From positions 1 through 47,440 of the forward strand of contig JAIBCE010000018.1 of assembly GCA_019694315.1 (NCBI GenBank): a DNA stretch of 47,440 bases, read 5' to 3'. Positions within the stretch are counted from its first letter, which is position 1; every line of letters begins with the position of its first letter. Shown in pieces: positions 19,351 through 28,447 of the stretch. Under the pieces are notes generated by a model, which worked only from the letters and a program-made list of their open reading frames with translations, was not told the origin of the DNA and ran no database searches. Source of the DNA: Sandaracinaceae bacterium. GTDB taxonomy: Bacteria > Myxococcota_A > Polyangia > Polyangiales > Sandaracinaceae. Made by a program: the position numbers and the translations under genes.

Positions 19351-20493
19351 TCAGGGCGAATTCGCGCCATCACCGCGCTCGGCGAGGAGGCGCGCGAGGG
19401 CCTCCACCGTCCGGGGCGCCGAGCCCTCGGCCTTGTTGTTCACCACCACGTAGAGCGGCAGGCCTGCCTCTCCGCACGCGTCCGCGAGCGCCACCACGTC
19501 GCGCCGCATGACGGGCTGCGGCGTGACGATCCGATCGAAGGGCTCGAACGCAGCCTTCTGCGCGTCGTAGCCCTTGCCGTGCGGGAGCATGAGCCGCGCG
19601 ACCACGACGGGGCCGAGCACGCTCCGACCGAGGGTCGCCACGATGCGCTCACGCTGGCGCGCGAGGCCCGGCATGCGCGACCAGAACGAGAAGCAGTGGC
19701 TCGCGCCGCGCGTGGCGAGGATCTCGAGGTAGCGATCGGTCATGAGCCGCGTGTCGCGGAGCTCGATCGCGAACGGCCCGAACGGCGCGGCCTCCACGAG
19801 GAACGCGTCGAGGCGCTCCTCGAAGCGCGCCACGTCCGGCGCGTGCGACGTGGGCGGCACCTCGATCACGTACGCCGCGAGGTGCGCGCGAAAGGTCTCC
19901 TCCACCGGCAGCGCCACGTGCTCGGCGAACGCGGCCACGTCGAGGAAGCGCGGGTTCGGCTGTCCCGCGCGCGCGCCGAAGCGCGCATGCTCGGGGTACG
20001 AGAGGGAGGCGAGCTCGTCCCAGACCTTCATCGTCACGCGGTAGCCGTCGGGCAGCAGCGCCGCGTAGGACGCCAGCTCCTCGCGTGGCAGCGGCCCGTA
20101 GAACGAGCGATCGATGCCGACCGTGCGAAGGAGCGGATGCGCGACGTACTCCTCGAGCGAGCTCCGCACGAACGCCTTCTGCGACGGATAGTGTCTTCGG
20201 TAAACGAAGTCGGCCCAGCCGGGGAAGGTCCAGCTGGAGGTGCCGAGGAACACGTGCGATGGGACGCGCGCGGCGAGCGCGACGTCGTCGGGTCGCGGCG
20301 GCGGGACGGCCCCGAGCGAGCCACGCACCGACGCTGCCGCCGGTGCATGCGGCAGGCCGCTCGCGCGATCGCCCTCGTCGAGCCGGTCGAAGAGCGAGAG
20401 GGTCTCGGGCGCGTCCTTCTCTCGACCCGCGAGATGCTTCTCGTGGCCCGCCCGAAGCTTCGGTCGACACGCGGGGAGCTTCTTACGCGGCAC
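19351..20493 (-). CDS. DUF72-family protein
   Basis: The 380-residue protein has the hallmark DUF72 start (VFLGTSSWTFPGW, then FVYRRHYPSQ) and the YVVVNNKAEGSAP segment near its C-terminus, on a TIM-barrel-like fold. DUF72 proteins are conserved but biochemically uncharacterised, sometimes called TIM-barrel putative nucleases. The GTG start is 5 bases past the stop of mltG, so it is the third gene of a tight ruvX-mltG-DUF72 operon. The N-terminal 90 residues are less conserved and contain a basic patch. The call is confident at family level only. Confidence 0.9.
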   Translation of the reverse strand: MPRKKLPACRPKLRAGHEKHLAGREKDAPETLSLFDRLDEGDRASGLPHAPAAASVRGSLGAVPPPRPDDVALAARVPSHVFLGTSSWTFPGWADFVYRRHYPSQKAFVRSSLEEYVAHPLLRTVGIDRSFYGPLPREELASYAALLPDGYRVTMKVWDELASLSYPEHARFGARAGQPNPRFLDVAAFAEHVALPVEETFRAHLAAYVIEVPPTSHAPDVARFEERLDAFLVEAAPFGPFAIELRDTRLMTDRYLEILATRGASHCFSFWSRMPGLARQRERIVATLGRSVLGPVVVARLMLPHGKGYDAQKAAFEPFDRIVTPQPVMRRDVVALADACGEAGLPLYVVVNNKAEGSAPRTVEALARLLAERGDGANSP

Positions 20494-20497
20494 GGGC

Positions 20498-21631
20498 CTA
20501 CTCCGCTTCGCGCTCGCGCTCACGCAGATCGGCCACGCCGTCGTTGTGCGCGTCGAGCGTGGCGCTGAAGACGTGTCGCCCGCCCCCACGCGCCACGAAG
20601 TAGAAGTAGTCGTGCCGCGCGTGGTGGAGCACCGCACGGATCGCCGGCAGACCTGGATTGCAGATCGGCCCGGGCGGCAGCCCGCCGAGTCGGTACGTGT
20701 TGTAGGGGTTGCTCTCGTCCTCGAGCATCGCGCGGGTGATGCGACGACCATCGAAGCCCTCGCACGAGCGACGCGCGGGCTCGACCTTGCAGCCGTAGGC
20801 GATCGTGGGATCGGCCTGCAGGCGGTGCAGGGGCAGGAACGTGTCGCTCTCGAGGCGGTTCACGAACACGCCCGCGATGACCGGCTGCTCTTCGCGTGCG
20901 ACGGCCTCCTGCTCGACGATCGACGCGAGCACGAGCACCTCGTGGTCGCGCAGGCCGAGGGCGCGGAGGCGCTCGCGCGGCGCACGCTGTCGCGCGTCGC
21001 CCTCCTCGGCGAACACGTCCACGGTGCCGCTCCGGAAGCGACGCACGAAGCGGCGCACGATCTCGGCAGGCTCGGTGCCGGTCTCGAGGGTGTACGTGTC
21101 CGGGAAGAGGTAGCCCTCCGCGCTCGGGCCCGGGATCTCGAGCTCGTCGAGGAGCGCGCGATCCTCGGTGGCGCGCAGGAAGTCGTCGGCCGCGCACACG
21201 TCCCAGCGCTCGAGGCGCGCGGCGATCTCGTAGCGATCGAAGCCCTCGGGCACGAGGATGTCGATCTGGGTCGGGCCCAGGCCCTCGGCGAGGCGAGCGA
21301 GCAAGGTCCGGATCGTCATGTCGGCGCGCAGGCGCACGGGGCCACGCCGCAGGTGCTCGTCGGCGCCGAGCAGACGCGCGTAGAGCGCGAAGAGGTGCGC
21401 GTCGTCGATCGCGCCGAGGTGCTCGAGCTCCTCGGCCACGTCGTCGATGCCGTCGTCGGCGGCCACCACCACCGTCAGCTCGCTCGCGCCGCGCGCATGG
21501 CCGCGCCGCGCGGCGGGATAGACGAGGAAGAGCCACGTCAGCCCCGCGATCGCGGCGCCCACGAAGACCGCCAGAGCGAGCTCGGGGCCGCGACCACGAC
21601 GCGCCGCCTTGCCGCGCGAGCCCTGGCTCAC
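20498..21631 (-). CDS. mltG: Endolytic murein transglycosylase
   Basis: The 377-residue protein is an MltG/YceG-like inner-membrane transglycosylase that cleaves nascent glycan strands. It has a single transmembrane helix (about residues 17-37) and a LysM-like region. The catalytic Glu is E240 in LASIVEQEAV, and NPYNTYRLGGLPPGPICNPG is the family's C-terminal signature. The GTG start overlaps the stop of ruvX (GTGA at 21628-21631), the classical mltG-ruvX neighbourhood. Longer reading frames upstream lie within ruvX and were rejected. The assignment is confident. Confidence 0.95.
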   Translation of the reverse strand: MSQGSRGKAARRGRGPELALAVFVGAAIAGLTWLFLVYPAARRGHARGASELTVVVAADDGIDDVAEELEHLGAIDDAHLFALYARLLGADEHLRRGPVRLRADMTIRTLLARLAEGLGPTQIDILVPEGFDRYEIAARLERWDVCAADDFLRATEDRALLDELEIPGPSAEGYLFPDTYTLETGTEPAEIVRRFVRRFRSGTVDVFAEEGDARQRAPRERLRALGLRDHEVLVLASIVEQEAVAREEQPVIAGVFVNRLESDTFLPLHRLQADPTIAYGCKVEPARRSCEGFDGRRITRAMLEDESNPYNTYRLGGLPPGPICNPGLPAIRAVLHHARHDYFYFVARGGGRHVFSATLDAHNDGVADLREREREAE

Positions 21632-22095
21632 GGGGTCTTCCCCGCGCGAAACGTGATCGCGCGCGCCCGCACCTCGTCGCGCGCCTCGAGGAAGGAGCCG
21701 AGGAGCATCGCGGCCGCGACGCTGTCGAGCTTGCCGCGCTGCTTCTTCTGCGAGAGGCCCTGCGACGAGAGCGCGCGCGAGGCGGCCACGCTCGAGAGAC
21801 GCTCGTCCCACATCGCGACATCGAGGCCGAGCGCCTCCGCGAGGCGCGCCCCGAGCGCGCGAGCCTTCTTGGCCATGGGGCCTTCGCGTCCGCTCAGCTC
21901 GAGGGGCAGGCCGAGCACGAGCACGCGCACGCCCTCGTCGTTCGCGATCACCCGGACGGCCTCGATGGCGCTCGCCTCGTCCTTGGGCGTGAGCACGGGC
22001 CTCGGGTGCGCGAGCTCTCCGTCCTCGTCGGACACCGCGATGCCCCAGCGTCGCTCGCCGGGATCGATCGCCATGCAGCGCGGGCGCGGAGCCAT
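21628..22095 (-). CDS. ruvX: RuvX/YqgF family Holliday-junction resolvase-like nuclease
   Basis: The 155-residue protein has the RNase H-like YqgF fold: AIDPGERRWGIAVSD holds the first acidic residue, VLGLPLELSGREG follows, and MWDERLSSVAA is the family motif. It acts in 16S rRNA processing or junction resolution in characterised members. The ATG at 22095 starts the conserved core, and a longer frame upstream is not supported. It heads the ruvX-mltG-DUF72 operon, divergent from the potassium channel gene 70 bases away. Confidence 0.95.
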   Translation of the reverse strand: MAPRPRCMAIDPGERRWGIAVSDEDGELAHPRPVLTPKDEASAIEAVRVIANDEGVRVLVLGLPLELSGREGPMAKKARALGARLAEALGLDVAMWDERLSSVAASRALSSQGLSQKKQRGKLDSVAAAMLLGSFLEARDEVRARAITFRAGKTP

Positions 22096-22164
22096 GGCTC
22101 GACCTCTACCGCGGGAGAGGTCGAGCGTCGAAGAAGCGGTCCGCCGCGTTAGGCTCGCGCCTTC

Positions 22165-23058
22165 ATGGCCCGACCGCGCCCCACCCGCTCGCAGCGCTAC
22201 CTCGACAACCGGGGCAACCCCACGATCGAGGTCCACGGCCTGCCGAGCGCGCCGCTCGCGGACCTATTCCATCGCCTCCTCACGATGCGCTGGGCCGCGT
22301 TCCTCCTCAGCGCGTTCGCCACGTACCTCGTGCTCAACGCGATCTTCGCGCTCTTCTACTTCCTCGACGCCGGCGGGGTGGAGAACGCCGCGCCGGGCTC
22401 GTTCCTCGACGCCTACTTCTTCAGCGTCGAGTCGATGATGACGATCGGCTACGGGCGCATGGTGCCGGTGAGCACGTTCTCGCACGTGCTCGTCACCGTC
22501 GAGTCGTTCGTGGGCCTGCTCACCACGGCCCTCCTCACGGGGCTCATCTTCGCGAAGTTCGCGACGCCGACCGCGAACGTGCTCTTCAGCAACGTGGTCT
22601 GCATCGCCAAGCACGATGGCGTGCCCACCGTGCTCTTCCGGCTCGCGAACGCGCGCGGAAACCGCCTCGTCCAGGCCTCGCTCTCGGTGACGCTGGCCAA
22701 GAGCACCAAGACCGCGGAAGGCGAGAGCTTCCGCAAGGTCACCGACGTCGCCCTCGTGCGCAGCACGAACCCGCTCTTCTGGATCGGCTGGACCGCGATG
22801 CACCGCATCGACGCCTCGAGCCCGTTCTATGGCGAGACGAAGGAGTCGCTGCTCGAGAAGGGCGCAGAGATGATCGTGGTGCTCTCGGGCGTCGACGAGC
22901 ACAGCTCGGCCACCGTGCACACGCGCCGCAGCTATGGCCCCGACGAGATGCGGTGGGGCGAGCGCTTCGTCGATCTCCTCACGGGCAGCGCGCAGCAGGG
23001 CGTCGTGCGCTCCGTCGACTACTCGCGCTTCCACGACACGCAGCCCGCCGATCTCTGA
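22165..23058 (+). CDS. Inward-rectifier-type (KirBac-like) potassium channel
   Basis: The 297-residue protein has two transmembrane helices (about residues 44-67 and 106-131), a pore helix, and the selectivity filter TIGYG at residues 93-97. A C-terminal immunoglobulin-like cytoplasmic domain follows, with IAKHDGVPTVLFRLANARGN and VSTNPLF-type segments, as in bacterial Kir channels. It should conduct K+ across the inner membrane, with gating by its cytoplasmic domain. The ATG at 22165 precedes a short basic N-terminus. It is divergent from ruvX and is followed by tandem hairpins. Confidence 0.9.
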   Translation: MARPRPTRSQRYLDNRGNPTIEVHGLPSAPLADLFHRLLTMRWAAFLLSAFATYLVLNAIFALFYFLDAGGVENAAPGSFLDAYFFSVESMMTIGYGRMVPVSTFSHVLVTVESFVGLLTTALLTGLIFAKFATPTANVLFSNVVCIAKHDGVPTVLFRLANARGNRLVQASLSVTLAKSTKTAEGESFRKVTDVALVRSTNPLFWIGWTAMHRIDASSPFYGETKESLLEKGAEMIVVLSGVDEHSSATVHTRRSYGPDEMRWGERFVDLLTGSAQQGVVRSVDYSRFHDTQPADL

Positions 23059-23097
23059 GAGATGGAGAAGAAATCGCCCTCGGGGACGCCACGCGGC

Positions 23098-23200
23098 GGG
23101 GTTGCGCAGCAACCCCAGGAGCGCGCGAGAAAGCGAGGCTTGGGGAGCGTCGAGTGGGGGATTGGGGGGAGTTGCTCCCCCCTGCCGCGCCGAAGGCGCG
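23098..23200. terminator. Three tandem hairpins between convergent genes
   Basis: Three GC-rich stem-loops lie in the 169-base gap between the channel gene and the convergent receptor gene. They are at 23098-23116 (8-bp stem, 3-base loop), 23164-23182 (8-bp stem) and 23186-23200 (6-bp stem, GAA loop). They are most simply bidirectional terminators. No protein-coding sequence is seen here. Confidence 0.6.
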
Positions 23201-23227
23201 AGAAACACTGAGTCGGCGGCGAGGCGA

Positions 23228-25399
23228 TCACCAGCCGCCGATCGTCAGCTCCGCCGCGAAGCTCCGACCCGGCAGGGGCAAGCCGAGCACGTCGTAGCCG
23301 CGCACGTCGAAGACGTCGCGGACCACGAGGTCGAGCCGGACGCGCTCGTCGAAGAACGAGGCCGAAACGCCCGCACCGAGGGGCGTGCGCTCCGCGATGA
23401 CGACGAGGGCCGCCGGATCCGCCGTGCTCGAGGACACGTGCTCGACCTCGGCGTACACGCGCCCGCCCGAGAACACGCCGCGAGTGCGCACGTAGCCTTC
23501 GAGGCGCGCGTAGCCCACCACGCTCGGGCGCAACGGCAGCGCGAGGCCGCTCGTCTCGTCGCGCGCGTCGAGCAACGTCAGGGCGCCCTCGAGGCGCAGG
23601 TGATCGAGCGCGTCGCCCGAGACGCCCGCCTCGAGCCCGAGGATGCGCGCCGAGGCCACGTTGAGCGGCACCGCTTGGTTCTGCGCGACGCGCTGGTAGC
23701 GGATGAGATCGTCGAGGTGGCTCGCGAAGCCGCGCAGCTCGATGCGTCCGCGCACGCCCTCCGCGCGGCCGGCGAGCACCACGCCGAGGTCGCCGCCGAG
23801 CGACGTCTCGGGGCGCAGGAGCACGTTGCCCGCGAGGTAGCCGCGATCACCGAAGAGCTCGAGGCTCGAGGGCGCGCGCGTGGCGATCGCCGCGCTGCCC
23901 ACGATCGAGAGGGCGCGATCGATCTCGACGAGGAGCGACGCACGCCCCGTGGGCAGCGCGAGCTCCACGTGCTGGGCCTCGGTTGCCCGCTCGCCGCTCG
24001 CGTCCACGAGCGACGCGAAGGACCCCTCGATTCGCCCCGAGATCCGGCCCTCCACCCGCACGCCGCCCACGACGAACGAGACGCGCGGCTCGAGCCCGAG
24101 CGCGGCCGTGTCGCGGCGAGAGTCCGCGTGGGCCCGCTCCGGCGCGGCGATCGCGAGCAGGCGATCGAAGCTCGCGACCTCCTCGTGCGTGTACTGCCCC
24201 ACCGCGGTGATCGCGAGCCAGTCGGTGATCGCGAGCGCGCCAGCGAGCCGCGCGTGCACGCGACCCAGCGTGTCGGAGGCCTCGCGCGGCACTTGTCCGA
24301 ATTGCGCCAGTGGATCGCTCGCGCCGCGCTGCTCGAGCGCCGCTCCGAGCGCGGCCGACACGCGCCAGCGAGCCTCGCTCGCGCGCTCGGGGGCCCGCGC
24401 GCCCTCGAGCCAGTCCATCGAGGCTCCGAGCGAGAAGCGACGCGAGGACCGACGTCCCGTGGGCACGTCGACGAAGCGCGATGGAGGAGGCGCGAGGCCT
24501 CCGGTGCGCTCGAGGCCGGTCCCTACGATCGAGAGCGTTCCGTCGAGCGCGCGCGCCGCGAGGTGCACGAGCCCGCTGCCCTCGAGGAGCTGCGCGTTCT
24601 GTCGAGCACGCTCGCGATCGTCGCGCGGATCGAACGCGGTGCCGTTGTCGTCGCGGTAGGGATAGGTGCCTGCCGAGCTCACGAGCCCTGCGCCCGCCGA
24701 GACCCGCACGCGCTCGTCGCCCGCGCTCACCGAGGCGCGTCCTTGGTAGCGATCGAAGCTGCCTGCGCCCAGCGCGAGCTCGGCGCGCTCGGTGCGCCCC
24801 TCGCGCGGCACGAGCCGCACCACACCTCCGATGGCCCCCGTGCTCAGCCAGAGCGGCGCACCCCCGCGATAGATCTCGACGCGATCGAACATCCACGGCG
24901 GCAGCGTCGAGAGGTCGACCGCGGAGCCATCGGCCGCGAGCAGAGGCAGCTCGCCGAGCAGCACCGCCGTGTGCTCGGCGTCGGCCCCGCGCAGCGAGAG
25001 CGTGCTGAAGCCCCCGAAGCCCGACGTGCGCCGCGCCCTCGCGCCCGGCGACTCGCGGAGGATCTCGTCCATCGTCTCGAGCGCGCGCGGTCGATCCTGG
25101 AGGAGGATGGTCGTACCCGCGGCCGACGGATCGATCGCGACCACGCCGATGCGCGGGACCTCGGCGCGCGCACCGAAGCTCGGCTCCTCGGCGTCTTCGT
25201 CCTCACCCTCCTCGCTCATCGGACCGAGATCGTCGAAGACCTCGGGCTCCCCTGCTTGCGCGTCGGATGCTCGCGCGTCGGATGCTCGCGCGTCGGATGC
25301 TCGCGCGTCGCGGGCTTGCGCCTCGATCGCGCTCGGCTCGAGCAGCGTGGACCCCACGAGCACCCAGCCCGCGAGCCCGACCGCGGCGCGTCGCATCAC
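23228..25399 (-). CDS. TonB-dependent outer-membrane receptor
   Basis: The 723-residue protein has an N-terminal signal sequence, an Ala/Arg/Asp repeat linker (ARASD three times), then a plug domain: LSLRGADAEHTAVLLGELPL and DRVEIYRGGAPLWLSTGAIG are characteristic. A long beta-barrel region follows to a C-terminal Trp. The gene overlaps the stop of the upstream glycosyltransferase-like gene (GTGA at 25396-25399), so the two are coupled. The ligand is unknown; siderophores, vitamin B12 and glycans are typical substrates of the family. The start was taken at the overlapping GTG; an ATG immediately follows it. Confidence 0.9.
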   Translation of the reverse strand: MMRRAAVGLAGWVLVGSTLLEPSAIEAQARDARASDARASDARASDAQAGEPEVFDDLGPMSEEGEDEDAEEPSFGARAEVPRIGVVAIDPSAAGTTILLQDRPRALETMDEILRESPGARARRTSGFGGFSTLSLRGADAEHTAVLLGELPLLAADGSAVDLSTLPPWMFDRVEIYRGGAPLWLSTGAIGGVVRLVPREGRTERAELALGAGSFDRYQGRASVSAGDERVRVSAGAGLVSSAGTYPYRDDNGTAFDPRDDRERARQNAQLLEGSGLVHLAARALDGTLSIVGTGLERTGGLAPPPSRFVDVPTGRRSSRRFSLGASMDWLEGARAPERASEARWRVSAALGAALEQRGASDPLAQFGQVPREASDTLGRVHARLAGALAITDWLAITAVGQYTHEEVASFDRLLAIAAPERAHADSRRDTAALGLEPRVSFVVGGVRVEGRISGRIEGSFASLVDASGERATEAQHVELALPTGRASLLVEIDRALSIVGSAAIATRAPSSLELFGDRGYLAGNVLLRPETSLGGDLGVVLAGRAEGVRGRIELRGFASHLDDLIRYQRVAQNQAVPLNVASARILGLEAGVSGDALDHLRLEGALTLLDARDETSGLALPLRPSVVGYARLEGYVRTRGVFSGGRVYAEVEHVSSSTADPAALVVIAERTPLGAGVSASFFDERVRLDLVVRDVFDVRGYDVLGLPLPGRSFAAELTIGGW
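25266..25310 (-). repeat. 15-bp tandem repeat, three perfect copies
   Basis: Three identical 15-bp units encode ARASD three times in the linker just after the receptor's signal sequence. Degenerate flanking units extend the tract. Unit length is a multiple of three, so copy-number change would lengthen the linker without shifting frame. Confidence 0.9.
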
Positions 25400-27207
25400 G
25401 AGCCGCCGGCCGGCCGCGCGCCCTCGCGCTGCAGGCGCTCGAGCGTGCGACGCGCGCGGAGGACGTCGCTCGTGCGGCCCTCTTCTTCGTAGGTCGCGAT
25501 GAGCCTCGCCACGTCACGCTCGGTGGCCGTGCCATCGCGGACGCGTCGCTCGATCACCGAGGCGAGATCCTCCCCCGCGGGATCCCAGAAGTCCTCGACG
25601 AAGCGGCGCGCGTCGTTCGCACCGAATTCGTGGTCGTAGTCCGGCATGATGAACGGCGAGAGGATCCAGCTCGCGAGGAAGAACGACGCCAGCCACACGC
25701 CGAGCCGGTCGTGGAGCTTCTTCTCGCCCCACGCGACCCACATCATCACCACGGCGCCCCCCACGAGCAGCGGCGCCATCGACGCGGTGCCCGTCCAGCC
25801 GAAGAAGTAGCGGCCCGCGTTGTAGGGCGCGAAGTCGTGGCGCACGAGCCAGCGGATGAGCTGCGGCAGCGGCCGCGTGAAGGCCTCGGGAAGGTGCGGG
25901 TAGTAGGCCGATGGTGCGCCCTGGAGCAGGAGCCCCACCGACACGCACGCGACCGCGAGCGCGCCCACGAGGCGAGGCGACCACGTCTTCTTCGCGAGCC
26001 AGTTGCCGCCCTCGACCGCGAGCCAGCCTGCGAAGGGCACCGCGAGCGCGAGGTAGCGCGCGCCGACCGTCCAGCCGCCGCGCCAGTTGTTCATGAGCGT
26101 GATGAGCACGTACGTGCTGCCGCACACGGCGAGCGCCACCAGCACGTCGAGCCGCTCACGCTTGCGCGCGAAGACCGCGGGCACACCGAAGAACGCGAGG
26201 AAGAAGATCGGCGTCGTGAGGAAGAGGCCATACGCGGGATCGAAGAGCAGTCCGCCCATCGCCTCCCAATGGATCGCGTCCGCGCCGTAGAAGCCCGAGT
26301 GCATCGCGTCGCGGAAGTCGTCGTTCTCGAGGTAGCGATGGCCCGGCGTGAAGGGGCTGCCGTAACAGACGGAGTGGAAGTGCAGCACCGCGAGCGTGGG
26401 CACGATCCCGCCCGCCGCGAAGCCCACGAGCTTCTTCCACGGTCGCACCGCGACGAGGGCGTAGAGCGAGAGCACGAGGGTGGCGGGAAAGCCGGGATAC
26501 TCGGTCGCCGTGACGAGCGCCGCGAGCACGCCCGCGAGCCACGCCTCTGCCCAGCCGATCGTCTTCGCGTGCCGCGCGTCGCGCAGGATCATGAACGCAC
26601 CGAAGGCCGCGACGGCGCTCAGCGTGTGCGTCACGAAGAGGATCGCGTACGCGTAGAACATCGAGCCGAGCGCGAGCGACACGAAGACCGCGTCGCGGAT
26701 CACCGGCTCACCACCACGGCGCGCGAGCCACCGGTAGTAGAAGGCGAGGAAGAGGAGCGCGGGCAGGACCGACGCGAACACACGCACCGCCCAGAGCGCG
26801 GTCACGCGATCGAAGGGCACGCCGCGGAGGCTCGCGAGCTCGCGATAGGCCCAGTACGCGGGCACGCCGAGGAAGCTCGTGGCAGGGGCCTTCACCGAGC
26901 AGTAGTGCCCCTCGTACACGGCCGCGTCGTTGACCCAGCCCCAGCGCTGGCGGGGGCCGTCGATGTGATATGTGCCGTCCTCGACGATCGCGGCGGTCAT
27001 GTAGAACCGCACGTTCTCGTTGGGGTTGTTCACACGCCCGAAGTACGGGAACACGTACAGGTACGCGAAGACGCAGAACGCGAGGGCCGAGACGATCCGC
27101 GAGCGCGATCCGATCCCGAAGCGCTCGGCCGCACGAGGCATCTCGGGCAGCGGGCGCACGTCGGCGCGTGCCGCATCGGGGCGCGCGATCTCGGTGGGGG
27201 TCGACAA
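25396..27207 (-). CDS. Polytopic membrane protein, PMT/GT39-like glycosyltransferase
   Basis: The roughly 603-residue protein has about ten hydrophobic helices and the extracytoplasmic-loop segment NNPNENVRFYMTAAIVEDGT near its first loop. This acidic, Asn-rich loop is typical of polyprenyl-sugar-using transferases of the GT-C fold. Other landmarks are WGWVNDAAVYEGHYCSVKAP and NNWRGGWTVGARYL. The start is uncertain: TTG at 27207 (preferred because codon GC bias begins there), an outer TTG at 27225, or the ATG at 27141; none has a clear ribosome site. Its stop overlaps the receptor's start. A role in envelope glycoconjugate synthesis is the family expectation; the substrate is unknown. Confidence 0.7.
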   Translation of the reverse strand: MSTPTEIARPDAARADVRPLPEMPRAAERFGIGSRSRIVSALAFCVFAYLYVFPYFGRVNNPNENVRFYMTAAIVEDGTYHIDGPRQRWGWVNDAAVYEGHYCSVKAPATSFLGVPAYWAYRELASLRGVPFDRVTALWAVRVFASVLPALLFLAFYYRWLARRGGEPVIRDAVFVSLALGSMFYAYAILFVTHTLSAVAAFGAFMILRDARHAKTIGWAEAWLAGVLAALVTATEYPGFPATLVLSLYALVAVRPWKKLVGFAAGGIVPTLAVLHFHSVCYGSPFTPGHRYLENDDFRDAMHSGFYGADAIHWEAMGGLLFDPAYGLFLTTPIFFLAFFGVPAVFARKRERLDVLVALAVCGSTYVLITLMNNWRGGWTVGARYLALAVPFAGWLAVEGGNWLAKKTWSPRLVGALAVACVSVGLLLQGAPSAYYPHLPEAFTRPLPQLIRWLVRHDFAPYNAGRYFFGWTGTASMAPLLVGGAVVMMWVAWGEKKLHDRLGVWLASFFLASWILSPFIMPDYDHEFGANDARRFVEDFWDPAGEDLASVIERRVRDGTATERDVARLIATYEEEGRTSDVLRARRTLERLQREGARPAGGS

Positions 27208-27331
27208 GGGCGGGCACGATAGCAACGACCGGCTCCCTACGCCGCGTTCCGCCCCCGCTCCACATCATCGCCGAGGGCTTTCGGCGGCTCGGTGTAGCCG
27301 ATTGCCCAGGACTCGCTAGAGTCGCGCGGCC

Positions 27332-28426
27332 GTGAGCGGGGCTTCCTCCCACCACACTGGACTCGAACGACGCGCTGCCCGCCGACCGCGGGTGGTCGCC
27401 GTGACAGGCGCGTGCTCGTTCCTGGGTCGCAACCTCGTGGGCGTGCTCGAGGAGCGTGAGGACGTCGAGCGCATCGTCGTGCTCGACATCGCCTCGCCGC
27501 CCACCGCGGGCCGCAAGAGCCGCGCCTACCGCGTCGATCTCACGCAGCCCGCCGTCTCGGCGCGTCTGACGGAGATCCTGCGCGCCGAGAAGGTCACCGA
27601 GCTCGCGCACCTCGCGTTCCTCGCGAGCCCCACCACCGCCGAGCCCTGGGCGCACGAGCTCGAGAGCGTGGGCACGATGCACGTGCTCCACGCGTGTCGC
27701 GAGTCACCCGTCGAGCGCGTGGTCGTCTCGTCGCAGACGATGCTCTACGGGCCGCATCCCGCGAACCCCAACTTCCTCCTCGAGGGCGCGGAGCTGCGTG
27801 GCCTGCGCGGCGGAGGCTCGAGCCCCTTCGGTCGCTCGTTCGGTCGCGCCGAGTGCAGCTTCCTCGCCGACAAGATCGACGCCGAGCGTGAGGTGGAGCG
27901 CTTCGTCCAGGCGCGCCCCGACACGTCGGTGGCGGTGCTGCGCTTCGCGCCGATGCTCGGGCCCACGGTGCGCACGTGGGTCACGCGCTGGCTCTCGCGT
28001 CGCATCGTGCCGACGTTGCTCGGCTTCGATCCGCTCGTGCAGCTACTGCACGAGATGGACGCGGTGAGCGCGCTGGTGCTCGCCCTCGATCCGTCGCGCT
28101 GGGAGCACGGCCGCGGGCGCGGCGCGTTCAACGTGGTGAGCCAGGGCGTCTTGCCGATCTCGACGGTGATCAAGCTCGCGGGGCGCGCGGCGCTGCCGGT
28201 GCCGGGGCCGCTGCTCACGCGGAGCACGGAGCTGCTCTGGATGGCGGGGCTCAACGAGGTGCCCTCGCCGTTCGTCGCGTTCCTGCGCCACCTGTGCGTG
28301 GCCGATGGCTCGCGCGCGCGTCGCGAGCTGGGCTTCGTCCCGCAGTTCACGACGAAGGAGGCGGTGCTCGACTTCGGCGGCGCGCTGCGCTTGCGCGAGG
28401 CCCACCTGCTCTCCCCATCTGCATGA
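27332..28426 (+). CDS. NAD-dependent epimerase/dehydratase-like (extended SDR) protein with altered motifs
   Basis: The 364-residue protein has an extended-SDR Rossmann fold. The nucleotide-binding loop is TGACSFLGRN, so the middle Gly of the usual TGxxGxxG is replaced by Ser29. The catalytic Tyr of YxxxK appears as Phe177 in FLADK (K181 kept), while the SSQTMLYG segment keeps the Ser region. Loss of the Tyr suggests that the classical chemistry is impaired or that the protein has a binding or scaffolding role. It lies 21 bases upstream of the repeat-bearing acyltransferase and is probably co-transcribed with it. An SDR next to an acyltransferase would fit lipid or glycolipid modification, which is inference. 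Confidence 0.75.
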   Translation: MSGASSHHTGLERRAARRPRVVAVTGACSFLGRNLVGVLEEREDVERIVVLDIASPPTAGRKSRAYRVDLTQPAVSARLTEILRAEKVTELAHLAFLASPTTAEPWAHELESVGTMHVLHACRESPVERVVVSSQTMLYGPHPANPNFLLEGAELRGLRGGGSSPFGRSFGRAECSFLADKIDAEREVERFVQARPDTSVAVLRFAPMLGPTVRTWVTRWLSRRIVPTLLGFDPLVQLLHEMDAVSALVLALDPSRWEHGRGRGAFNVVSQGVLPISTVIKLAGRAALPVPGPLLTRSTELLWMAGLNEVPSPFVAFLRHLCVADGSRARRELGFVPQFTTKEAVLDFGGALRLREAHLLSPSA

Positions 28427-28447
28427 CCATCGCGTGAGGCACGCACC

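Noticed and set aside
23059..23227. Tandem hairpins that could be a small RNA or CRISPR-like element
   Set aside because: They differ in sequence and lie between convergent genes, so transcription terminators explain them more simply.
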